The notes under the pieces were generated by a model. That model was not told where the DNA came from and searched no databases. It saw only the letters and a program-made list of their open reading frames with translations. Of a DNA stretch of 33,075 nucleotides, positions 1 to 7,319 are shown piece after piece; position 1 is the stretch's first letter, and every line of letters starts with the position of its first letter. A program made the translations under genes and the position numbers. This DNA comes from Verrucomicrobiia bacterium (GTDB lineage: Bacteria; Verrucomicrobiota; Verrucomicrobiia; Verrucomicrobiales; DEV007), in assembly GCA_020439925.1 (NCBI GenBank), contig JAGRPC010000291.1:1412-34486 (forward strand), given 5' to 3'.

Positions 1-2537
1 AGGTAGATGCTGCGCATCTTCGACGTCTGTTCGTAGTTGTAGTCGTTCGCCGCAGCCGGACGAATCGTGGGGCCGCCCGCGGCGGGATCGAGACGACCGC
101 TCACGAAGAGCAACGCATCCCTCATCGACTCGGCCTCGAGCCGGCGACGCGGAGCCCGGGCGAAGAAGCGGTTCTCGGGATCCTTGTCCCACCAAGGGCC
201 CTCATCGGCGGGAGCGGAGACCCGGTAGGCCTCGCTCAGGGCGATCTCCCTCACCAGCCATTTCATCGACCAGCCTTCCTCGATGAACCGGCGCGCGAGC
301 CAGTCAAGCAACTCGGGATGCGAGGGCGCCTCTCCCGTCGTGCCGAAATTGTCGACCGTCCGCACAAGACCGCGTCCGAACATCCAGTGCCACGCCCGGT
401 TCACCCAGACCCGGGCGGTGAGCGGATTCTCCGACGAGGCGATCCAGTCGGCGAACTCGTGACGGCCGCTCTGACCGGAGGCAACGCTTGTTCCAGTGCT
501 CGTGGAAGGCAAGGTAACCTGCAGGAAACCACGGGGAACCGGCTCACCCGTCGGATTGTGGACGATGCCTCTTCCGAATACCGGAAGATCGGCCGGAGTT
601 TCCGCTTCCTTCACCCCAAGATAGCGGGGGCGAGTCGGTCCACTTTCCTTGAGGGCCGCGATCTCCTTCTTGATTCTTGCCACCTCTGCGACCGCCTCGC
701 GCCGCCGTCTCTCGGCCGCATCATCCACCTCTACCGGCGCCTCGGCGACCGTTCCGACCAGCTCCTCGACGGGAAGAAACTGCACCGCGTCCGCGACGAC
801 GTAGCCGCTCGTGCCCTCGTTGGAAATGAGGACGAAGTTCGCTCCGTTGGTCTCGAAGCGGTATTGTCCGAGCGAGAGGAAACGGCCCTCGATGGGCGGA
901 TCCCCGCTGATATCGATGCGCATGGGAAAATCCCCGTCCGCGCTGGAGATCATCACCGGGACCGAGGAGGACCGCCCCGGTCCCGGAGCCCAGGCGAGAC
1001 GCACTTCATAACGTCCGGCTTTCGGGACCCGAGCCACGAAACTGAGCGTCTTGAGTCCCTTGCCTTGGTTCTCGTCGTGGAGATACCCTTCGCCGATGTA
1101 CGATTTCGTGTGGGTCGATTCCTTCCAGGGTCCCACCTTTTCCGCCTCGCTGTCGTCCACGACGAGGCCCGGCAGGTCTCCGGGAGCGACGACTTCGGGT
1201 CCGGTCGAGGTCTTTCGTCGAGGTGCCGCCGCGACCGCCGCCTCCCTCACCTTCTCCGCCTCCTTCAGTTCCTTCTCCAGCCCGACAAGACGACCTTCCT
1301 GGGCGGCGACCCGGGCCTCCTCCTCGGGATCGAGCGGCAGCGGCAAATCGAGCCAGTTCGACACATTCGCGTGGGAAAGGCTCACGGTGCTCGCGAGAAT
1401 CCCGGCCATGGCATGGTAATCGCGCGTCGGCACGGGATCGAACTTGTGGTCATGACAGCGCGCGCAACCGAAAGTCTGGCCGAGCAGGGCCTTGCCGATC
1501 GTGTCCAGCTGTTCATCCACGATGTCGAAGTCGAGTTGCCGCTTGTCCTGCTCCTCGAGATTGTGGTTTCCGAGCACGAGAAATCCCGTCGCGATGTGGC
1601 GTCTCTGGACATCCGCCACCGGAACCCCGTCGCGCGGCAGGAGATCTCCGGCGATCTGCTCACGAAGGAACTGATCGTATGGCAGGTCGCGATTGAAGGC
1701 GTCGATGACGTAGTCCCGATACCGCCACGCCTCGCGCATGATGAGTCCCCGCAGCGTGAACGACTCTCCGAAACGGGCAAGGTCGAGCCAGTGCCTGCCC
1801 CAGCGTTCCCCGAAACGCGGCGAAGCGAGGAGACGATCCACCTCTCGCTCCCAGGCCTGTGGCGAGGGATCTTCAAGAAACATGGCGATCTCCTCGGGAG
1901 TCGGCGGCAGACCCGTGAGGTCGAAATGCAAGCGGCGCAGGGCCGATTCGGGCGAGGCCGGAGGCGCGGGCTCCATCCCTTCGCGACGCAGGCGTTCCAT
2001 CAGAAAACGGTCGATCGCGGTCCGCGACCAGGTTTCTCCTCCGGCAGCGGGAGGCTCGCTTGTCGACAAGGGACGATAGGACCAGAATTCCCGCCCCTCC
2101 TTGACGGAGAGTCCCGAGACCTTCTTCTTCACCTCACCGTCGCGTGGATCGGGCGCTCCCATCTCCACCCACTTCTCGAGGGCGGCGATTTCCGCCGCGG
2201 GAAGACGGGACTTCGGAGGCATCTCGAGATGGGGATCCTCATAACGAACGGCACGGACGAGGAGGCTACCCGCTGGGTCCCCCGGCATGAGGGCCGGGCC
2301 CGAGTCCCCCCCGGTTTGCCAGCCTTGTCGCGAGTCGAGGACCAGACCACCCTTTTGAGCCGAATCGAGGGAGTGACATTCCTGACAGCGTTCGATGAGA
2401 ATGGGGCGAACCTGCCGCTCGAAGAAGTCGAGCCCTTCCTCTCCCGTATCCGCTCCAGAGGCCACTGAAACTCCAACCGACGCCGTTGCGACGAAGGCAC
2501 GGAACCCCATGGGGAGTATGGATGATCGACGAAACAT
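1..2537 (-). CDS. PSD1 cytochrome-type / DUF1549 / DUF1553 protein with golvesin-like insert, 3' end missing
   Basis: Large exported protein of a family expanded in Planctomycetota and Verrucomicrobiota. At least 845 residues are read before the left edge. The ATG at 2537 starts a Sec-type signal (to about residue 29). A c-type heme motif CQECH follows at residues 51-55, typical of the PSD1 (planctomycete cytochrome C) domain. The DUF1549 region spans about 150-365 and contains FDLTGLPPTPEE and a second heme-like motif CARCHDHKFDP (C358, C361, H362). A golvesin-like beta domain sits at about 445-590, with VDDSEAEKVG and the GYLHD motif. DUF1553 begins near 705 (WVNRAWHWMFGRGLV), and the last visible residues, RSIY, are a conserved DUF1553 stretch. 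The role is unproven; these proteins are usually thought to act in periplasmic polysaccharide metabolism. They often sit beside a DUF1501 gene, which would lie beyond the left edge. Family assignment is firm, function is not. Confidence 0.93.
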   Translation of the reverse strand, partial: MFRRSSILPMGFRAFVATASVGVSVASGADTGEEGLDFFERQVRPILIERCQECHSLDSAQKGGLVLDSRQGWQTGGDSGPALMPGDPAGSLLVRAVRYEDPHLEMPPKSRLPAAEIAALEKWVEMGAPDPRDGEVKKKVSGLSVKEGREFWSYRPLSTSEPPAAGGETWSRTAIDRFLMERLRREGMEPAPPASPESALRRLHFDLTGLPPTPEEIAMFLEDPSPQAWEREVDRLLASPRFGERWGRHWLDLARFGESFTLRGLIMREAWRYRDYVIDAFNRDLPYDQFLREQIAGDLLPRDGVPVADVQRRHIATGFLVLGNHNLEEQDKRQLDFDIVDEQLDTIGKALLGQTFGCARCHDHKFDPVPTRDYHAMAGILASTVSLSHANVSNWLDLPLPLDPEEEARVAAQEGRLVGLEKELKEAEKVREAAVAAAPRRKTSTGPEVVAPGDLPGLVVDDSEAEKVGPWKESTHTKSYIGEGYLHDENQGKGLKTLSFVARVPKAGRYEVRLAWAPGPGRSSSVPVMISSADGDFPMRIDISGDPPIEGRFLSLGQYRFETNGANFVLISNEGTSGYVVADAVQFLPVEELVGTVAEAPVEVDDAAERRRREAVAEVARIKKEIAALKESGPTRPRYLGVKEAETPADLPVFGRGIVHNPTGEPVPRGFLQVTLPSTSTGTSVASGQSGRHEFADWIASSENPLTARVWVNRAWHWMFGRGLVRTVDNFGTTGEAPSHPELLDWLARRFIEEGWSMKWLVREIALSEAYRVSAPADEGPWWDKDPENRFFARAPRRRLEAESMRDALLFVSGRLDPAAGGPTIRPAAANDYNYEQTSKMRSIY

Positions 2538-2682
2538 GAGGTGAAACCATCCCGCCTGTCGAGGGCGGACGAATTTCGGAGAGTTTAAGGATTTCCACCT
2601 TCATGGACAATCCCGCAGCGTGGACGGCTTTGCGTGCCGGGGCCCGTGTCCAAATGTTTCACCAAGTGAATCCCGCCGCGGT

Positions 2683-3774
2683 TCAAGGATAAGGCACGGT
2701 GGCGTGGGGACCGAACTCAGCCTTCACTTCCTTTTCGACTTCCTCCAGGAGAACCGGGTAGTCGCGCGAGGGAATCACCTTCGTCTGCCCCGGGGGAAGG
2801 ACCAGTTCGAGAATTTCCCTCCGTCGAAGATGGGGCTCACAGGACAATTGAAGCATCCCCCGGCAATCGCGGCCACCGACTCGCCGCCAATCACGATCCG
2901 GACCGGGATAGACGCGGGGCCGCGGCTGCTTCCCCGGAAAGAGGTCTCGAACCAGCCAGGGTTCGATAAAACCGTCGTCCAGGCCGATATCGAGGTGGCG
3001 CTTGAGACAGGTCTTTTTTCCCCACCACTTGCCCGCGACCTGGTCCATGGCGCGTTGGTAATCCGCCTCGGAGACGACCCCGAGCGACGCCAGTTCCCGG
3101 TCCAGTTCCTCCGTCACCGCGTCGTTGAACGGCTTCGGCGAGCGGATCGCGCGCAGTGCCACGGTCTCACCGACGGCGTGCGAAACCACATCCTCGTAGG
3201 AGAACGCCGATCCCTTTTCCGGCATGCCCGGAACATTGTGGAACCCATGCCAGGTGAGGATCTCCCGCCAGTTGCTGAAGTCGAAAGAGGCCTCTGCCCC
3301 GCCGCGCAGGGCAATCTCCCCGATGAGGCGCGCCTTCTCCCCTTCCCCGAGCGAGGACCAGAAGGACGGGTAAACGATGTCGATCTGGTAGGTGGTGCGG
3401 TCGATCGACTCGAAGGCGATGTGTGATTCCCCGGACTCAAGCGCCTCCACGAGGCGATGGTGAACATAGGCGGTGAAATCGATCGAACGACGGATGTGGG
3501 CGAGATCGAGAAAACCGCCCCGCAGCGTGTAGAGATGCCCCCGGCTCACCTCGTCGGAAGGTCCCATCCCGAGCGTGTCGATGCGGACGCGGTAGAGGTG
3601 TTGCCCGAAATCCATCGGCGTCGGGAGAATGTGGAGCAGATAATTCTCGTAGGGCGATGCGGCGATGCGCAGCCTCGGTTCCTTTTGCGCCTGCCAGTCT
3701 CTCAACCCCGCGGCAGGAAGCGAGGCGGGCACCCAGAGGGCGATCAGAAGAATCGTTTTTGCAAGAGGGTTCAT
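2683..3774 (-). CDS. Exported DUF4056-family protein
   Basis: A 363-residue protein. The frame stays open upstream to 3864, but the ATG at 3774 directly precedes a good signal peptide (MNPLAKTILLIALWVPASLPAAG), so that start is preferred. The early segment PMDFGQHLYRV, then RGHLYTLRGGFLDLAHIR and DFTAYVHHRLVEAL, match my memory of the DUF4056 pattern: a Gly/His-rich N-terminal segment, then a GGFIDLAH-like block. Several conserved His and Asp residues could form an active or metal site, but this is not established. The C-terminal half has YEDVVSHAVGE and GLDDGFIEPWLV. No partner is visible: the next gene on this strand starts 145 bases downstream, and the upstream gap is a divergent region shared with the delta-60 gene. 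It is probably periplasmic or outer-membrane associated. Function unknown. Confidence 0.8.
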   Translation of the reverse strand: MNPLAKTILLIALWVPASLPAAGLRDWQAQKEPRLRIAASPYENYLLHILPTPMDFGQHLYRVRIDTLGMGPSDEVSRGHLYTLRGGFLDLAHIRRSIDFTAYVHHRLVEALESGESHIAFESIDRTTYQIDIVYPSFWSSLGEGEKARLIGEIALRGGAEASFDFSNWREILTWHGFHNVPGMPEKGSAFSYEDVVSHAVGETVALRAIRSPKPFNDAVTEELDRELASLGVVSEADYQRAMDQVAGKWWGKKTCLKRHLDIGLDDGFIEPWLVRDLFPGKQPRPRVYPGPDRDWRRVGGRDCRGMLQLSCEPHLRRREILELVLPPGQTKVIPSRDYPVLLEEVEKEVKAEFGPHATVPYP

Positions 3775-3909
3775 TCTCTGACAAAACCCTGTCGAACCAC
3801 CGGGAACGGCAAGGCGTAAGCGCGCACGGACCAGAGATTGAAACAAAACCGACACGTTTGTCAAAGGAGGAGACGCTTTAGTACGGAAAACGGCCTCTCC
3901 CGTGCATCA

Positions 3910-3932
3910 CGATTCATCCCGCTGATGAATCG
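3910..3932. repeat. Perfect 9-bp inverted repeat (5-base loop) upstream of the delta-60 gene
   Basis: The arms cgattcatc (3910-3918) and gatgaatcg (3924-3932) are exact reverse complements, separated by ccgct. The element ends 26 bases before the ATG at 3959 in the divergent gap 3775-3958. No T-run follows, so it is not a textbook terminator. It could be an operator or a 5'-leader hairpin. The rest of the gap shows no convincing promoter. An orphan SD-like AAAGGAGGAG lies at 3863-3872 with no start codon in range. Confidence 0.6.
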
Positions 3933-3958
3933 CAGTTTGAACTTTCCCGAGAGAGAAT

Positions 3959-6178
3959 ATGTCCCTATCCTCCCTGCCCATGTTCAGACGAGGCCTCCCA
4001 TTCAAGCTGGCATTTCAAATCCTTCTCGCGAGTGGAGCCAGTCCGCTTCTCTCCGAATCGCCGATAATTGACAACCGGACAACAGTCTATTCGCAGGGAG
4101 ATGCGCACTCCTCGACGGACGAAGCGACGGCGCAGGCTTTCACGACGGGGAACGGAGAGGCCGTCTTATCCGCTGTCGAGGTGGTTCTTGAACTCCGCAG
4201 CGACTCCACGATCGCGGTGAAACTTTGGTCGGGCTCGGAAAACTCTCCCGCGACGGTGGTCGAGGACTTGGGGCAACAGTCAGCAACAGGCAGCGGCTCC
4301 AGCACCCTGCGTTTTGTCTCGTCAAGCCGACCCATCCTCGCCCCTTCCACCCGTTATTGGATCTCGGTGGCAAATGTCTCGGGTGACTTCGACTGGACGC
4401 TCACTGCCGATGCGACGAATCCAGCCGGACCCGGTAGCTTCGTGAATCTCACTCGCGGTTCGAGCAACGGGGGAACCACCTGGCCCGATCCGGGGGCGTC
4501 GGGGGACTTCCGGCGGATGGCGGTGTTTTCGGTGGATCTGGGTGCGCTTGACACGAATTTCAATCCACCAGCTGGATTGAGCAATTCTGTCTACACTCTC
4601 TTGCAACAGGCGAATGGACGAGTGCTCGCGGGAGGTTCCTTCTTAGACGTCGGCGGGAGTGCAACTCGGGACTATATTTTTCGACTCAACGCGGACGGAA
4701 GCCTGGACGAAACGTTCAATCCACCGACTGAGATAAGGGGCGACATATTGTCTCTGGTCCAGCAAACCGACGGACGGGTGCTGGCAGGTGGCGGGTTCCT
4801 ATTCATTGGAACCAACGGAAGTCGCGACCGGCTCATCCGGCTCAATGCCGACGGCGGGCTTGACACAAATTTCAACCCACCTGGCGGATTGAACAACGGT
4901 GTCAACTCGATCACTCCCCTTCCCGATGGACGAATTCTAGTCGGAGGAGCATTCACTAATGTGGCGGGAGACGACATCCGTGATTATCTCATTCGCCTAA
5001 ACTCCGACGGCAGTCTCGACGAGAGTTTTGATACAGAAACCGTGTTGAACGATTGGGTTCGTACGGTAGTGACGGGCACAGATGGTAAAATACTTGTGGG
5101 CGGACGCTTCAGCGATGCAGGCGGAGATATCTACCGAGATCGACTTGTTCGCCTGAATCTCGACGGCAGTCTCGACACATCGTTCAATCCGCCCGCGAGC
5201 TTGAACAACGATGTCATTACTCTCGCGATGCAGTCTGACGGGAGAATCCTGGTTGGAGGAACCTTTACAGATGTAGGCGGAGAGACCGATCGCGATCGGC
5301 TCATTCGACTCAACACTGACGGCAGTCTCGACACAACGTTCATTCCTTTTTCTAATTTGAACTCATCCATATATTCCCTCATTCCTCTAAGTGACGGACG
5401 AGTTCTGGTGGGCGGTTCGTTTGTCAACGCAAATGGAGAGGCCATCCGAGATCGGATCATCTGCATCAACGCCGACGGAAGCCTCGACGAAAGTTTCAAT
5501 CCACCTTCGAACTTAAACAATACGGTGTGGGCGGTAGTTCCACAAAGTGACGGGCAATTGCTTGTCGGGGGGCTTTTCACCGACGTAGGAGGGGAGGTGG
5601 ATCGCGACCGTCTCATTCGTCTCGACTATGAACGAGGCACTAGCAAGCTTAGTGTCCCCGATCTGACTCAAGTGCGCTGGCTACGTGGCGGGGCTTCCCC
5701 GGAGGCTTACCGGGTCGAGTTCGAGGTCTCAACGGACGGAGGAATAAGCTTTTCCTTTCTGGGAGAGGGCAAGCGCATCAACGGAGGTTGGGATCTGCAT
5801 GGACTGCGCCTCCCCGCAACCGCTACCATAAGGGCGCGAGCCCATGTTCCATCGGGAATCTCTAACGGTTCGGTCGCACACTATGAAGAGTCCCTTTCGA
5901 TCAACATGACCGGAACTCCTTCGATACGACTGAAAGGAAAATCCCGGCTCACAACAACACGTTCTAGCATAACCCTCCGAGGTACTGCCAACGATCCGGA
6001 CAACGACTTGCTCTCCGTCCGCTATCGGTCGGGGAAAAGAACGAGGTTGGCGAAAGGCACCTCTGCCTGGAGCGCGAAGGTGAGCCTGAACCCAGGGTTG
6101 AACCGGATCCTCGTGCAGGCCTACGACTCCCGAGGAGTTGTTTCGCGACCGGTGACGGTGATCATCCGCCGCGGATGA
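3959..6178 (+). CDS. Exported delta-60 repeat protein with choice-of-anchor and Ig-like regions
   Basis: A 739-residue secreted protein of no known activity. The N-terminus (MSLSSLPMFRRGLPFKLAFQ, then a hydrophobic stretch to about residue 32) looks like a signal peptide. Residues 40-195 resemble a choice-of-anchor R type beta domain (VYSQGDAHSS, TRYWISVANVSGDFDW). Residues 197-560 are seven delta-60 repeats of exactly 52 residues. Each begins LDxxFxP, has a DGRxLVGGxF core and ends RLNxDGS. Such repeats are predicted to form a beta-propeller-like structure. Residues 560-739 contain further beta-rich sequence and a bacterial Ig-like segment (TLRGTANDPDNDLLSVRYR). GAGAGA at 3950-3955 is a weak ribosome site before the ATG. 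The gene looks less GC-rich than its neighbours, especially in the repeats. It ends 19 bases from the convergent AttH-like gene. Probably cell-surface or secreted. Confidence 0.9.
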   Translation: MSLSSLPMFRRGLPFKLAFQILLASGASPLLSESPIIDNRTTVYSQGDAHSSTDEATAQAFTTGNGEAVLSAVEVVLELRSDSTIAVKLWSGSENSPATVVEDLGQQSATGSGSSTLRFVSSSRPILAPSTRYWISVANVSGDFDWTLTADATNPAGPGSFVNLTRGSSNGGTTWPDPGASGDFRRMAVFSVDLGALDTNFNPPAGLSNSVYTLLQQANGRVLAGGSFLDVGGSATRDYIFRLNADGSLDETFNPPTEIRGDILSLVQQTDGRVLAGGGFLFIGTNGSRDRLIRLNADGGLDTNFNPPGGLNNGVNSITPLPDGRILVGGAFTNVAGDDIRDYLIRLNSDGSLDESFDTETVLNDWVRTVVTGTDGKILVGGRFSDAGGDIYRDRLVRLNLDGSLDTSFNPPASLNNDVITLAMQSDGRILVGGTFTDVGGETDRDRLIRLNTDGSLDTTFIPFSNLNSSIYSLIPLSDGRVLVGGSFVNANGEAIRDRIICINADGSLDESFNPPSNLNNTVWAVVPQSDGQLLVGGLFTDVGGEVDRDRLIRLDYERGTSKLSVPDLTQVRWLRGGASPEAYRVEFEVSTDGGISFSFLGEGKRINGGWDLHGLRLPATATIRARAHVPSGISNGSVAHYEESLSINMTGTPSIRLKGKSRLTTTRSSITLRGTANDPDNDLLSVRYRSGKRTRLAKGTSAWSAKVSLNPGLNRILVQAYDSRGVVSRPVTVIIRRG
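4547..5638 (+). repeat. Seven tandem 156-bp coding repeats (delta-60 units)
   Basis: Units begin at 4547, 4703, 4859, 5015, 5171, 5327 and 5483, a constant period of 156 bases (52 codons) with no indel. Protein similarity between units is high (LDxxFNPP, GRxLVGGxFxxxGG, RDRLIRLNxDGSLD). Nucleotide similarity is moderate, with many third-position differences, so the array is not a recent slippage product. The seventh unit ends divergently (RLDYERG). This is coding sequence, not a CRISPR or satellite array. Confidence 0.92.
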
Positions 6179-6197
6179 TGCGATTCCAGTCTACTTT

Positions 6198-7319
6198 TCA
6201 CCGCAACTTCTCACCGATGTCGTCGGCGTATCCGGTCATCTCGAGATAAGCCCGTCCGACGATTTCCCCGCTGTCCTCGTCCTTCACGTCGCAGGCTCCT
6301 TCCCAATAACTGACGCCTCCGGAGCCCCCGGTCATTTCCTGGGGTTCCAAAATGGGGACGAGCCTGAGGTGGCGAGCTTTCCCGCTTGCCGGATCGGTCG
6401 TGGTGAGGCGGGGAGATACCGGATAGACCGCTCCCGTGGTGGGACTTTCCCAGTGCCCGAGATGTTCCCATTCGTAATCCGGCCAGCGCACGTGGATGAG
6501 GCTGCCATCCGGGTCGATCCAGACGAGCTTCGAATACTCGGAAACGCCCCTTTCCTTGGTGCGAAGGACATAGCCCATGATTTCACGCCCATCGTGGAAC
6601 TGGATGCAGGTCCAGTTCCACCCCACCTGGTTTTCATCGAGCTGGCTGCTGGAGATTTCGTGATCCATCCACGCCTCGCCCGTGACGGCCAGGGTTTCCC
6701 CGTCGAGTTCGAGCGTGCCGGAAGCCTCGAGACGGGGGAAGGTGATGTAGTAGCTCGCGGCGGTGCCTTCCGGCCCCTTCCGGGAAATGCCGTCCTCACC
6801 AAACACGACCGGGCCCTTGCGAGGCAGGAGTTTCAGCGAAAAAGCCGCTTCGGCGCGAACCGAGCCGACGAGTTCCAATCCTTCGCCTTGACGATGCAGG
6901 CGCCAGTTGCCGTTGAAGACCTCGAGGTCGCCGACCCTCGCACCGGCGTCCCAGCCCGCCCGGTTGAGGCGCTCCTCATGGAGGAATTGCCCGGTTTCCG
7001 GATCGCTGATCCCCATATGGGCGAGGTAGAGTTGCCCGGTCCCGAAGGCGACCTTGTCGGGAACCTCACCCGGCTTCTCTCCAAAGCGGAAAAAAGTCGC
7101 CTGGAACCCGAAGCGCCGTTCTCCGGAGAAAAGATGCCCGGTGAGATACCACCATTCGATCTTGAAATCGGGATGGCTGCCGTGGTCCTGTGGGAAGGTG
7201 AGTTGGTGCCCGGCCCGGGGCACACTCCAGACGGCATCGTCCCCCTGCACCGGAACGAAGCCTGAGAAGAATGCGCCACACAGTAGGGACAGCGTGAGGT
7301 TTGAGCGGCTCGGCTTCAT
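6198..7319 (-). CDS. Secreted AttH/CrtC-like (lipocalin-like) protein
   Basis: A 373-residue exported protein. The ATG at 7319 is chosen because it overlaps the permease stop as ATGA and begins a signal peptide (MKPSRSNLTLSLLCGAFFSG, to about residue 27). The frame is open further upstream, but that part lies antisense-free inside the permease gene in another frame. Family signatures are DFKIEWWYLTGHLFSGERRF near the mature N-terminus, GEAWMDHEISSSQL, and VGWNWTCIQFHDGREIMGYVLR. These are typical of the AttH/hydroxyneurosporene synthase (CrtC, carotenoid hydratase) group, a double lipocalin-like fold. In Agrobacterium, AttH is encoded with the AttEFG ABC transporter, and the same order is seen here. 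The substrate is unknown; acid-base catalysis on a hydrophobic ligand is possible by analogy to CrtC. Assignment to the family is confident. Confidence 0.9.
   Translation of the reverse strand: MKPSRSNLTLSLLCGAFFSGFVPVQGDDAVWSVPRAGHQLTFPQDHGSHPDFKIEWWYLTGHLFSGERRFGFQATFFRFGEKPGEVPDKVAFGTGQLYLAHMGISDPETGQFLHEERLNRAGWDAGARVGDLEVFNGNWRLHRQGEGLELVGSVRAEAAFSLKLLPRKGPVVFGEDGISRKGPEGTAASYYITFPRLEASGTLELDGETLAVTGEAWMDHEISSSQLDENQVGWNWTCIQFHDGREIMGYVLRTKERGVSEYSKLVWIDPDGSLIHVRWPDYEWEHLGHWESPTTGAVYPVSPRLTTTDPASGKARHLRLVPILEPQEMTGGSGGVSYWEGACDVKDEDSGEIVGRAYLEMTGYADDIGEKLR

Noticed and set aside
318-2468. A 716-codon open frame on the plus strand
   Set aside because: It has no domain resemblance and is antisense to the PSD1/DUF1549/DUF1553 gene, whose motifs are clear on the minus strand. 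High GC keeps the frame open.
3902-3925. A seven-codon GTG mini-ORF after the orphan Shine-Dalgarno-like site
   Set aside because: It starts about 30 bases from the site, too far for initiation, and overlaps the hairpin.
4547-5638. Regular repeats resembling a CRISPR or satellite array
   Set aside because: The units are 156-bp coding repeats translating to delta-60 motifs, without unique spacers.
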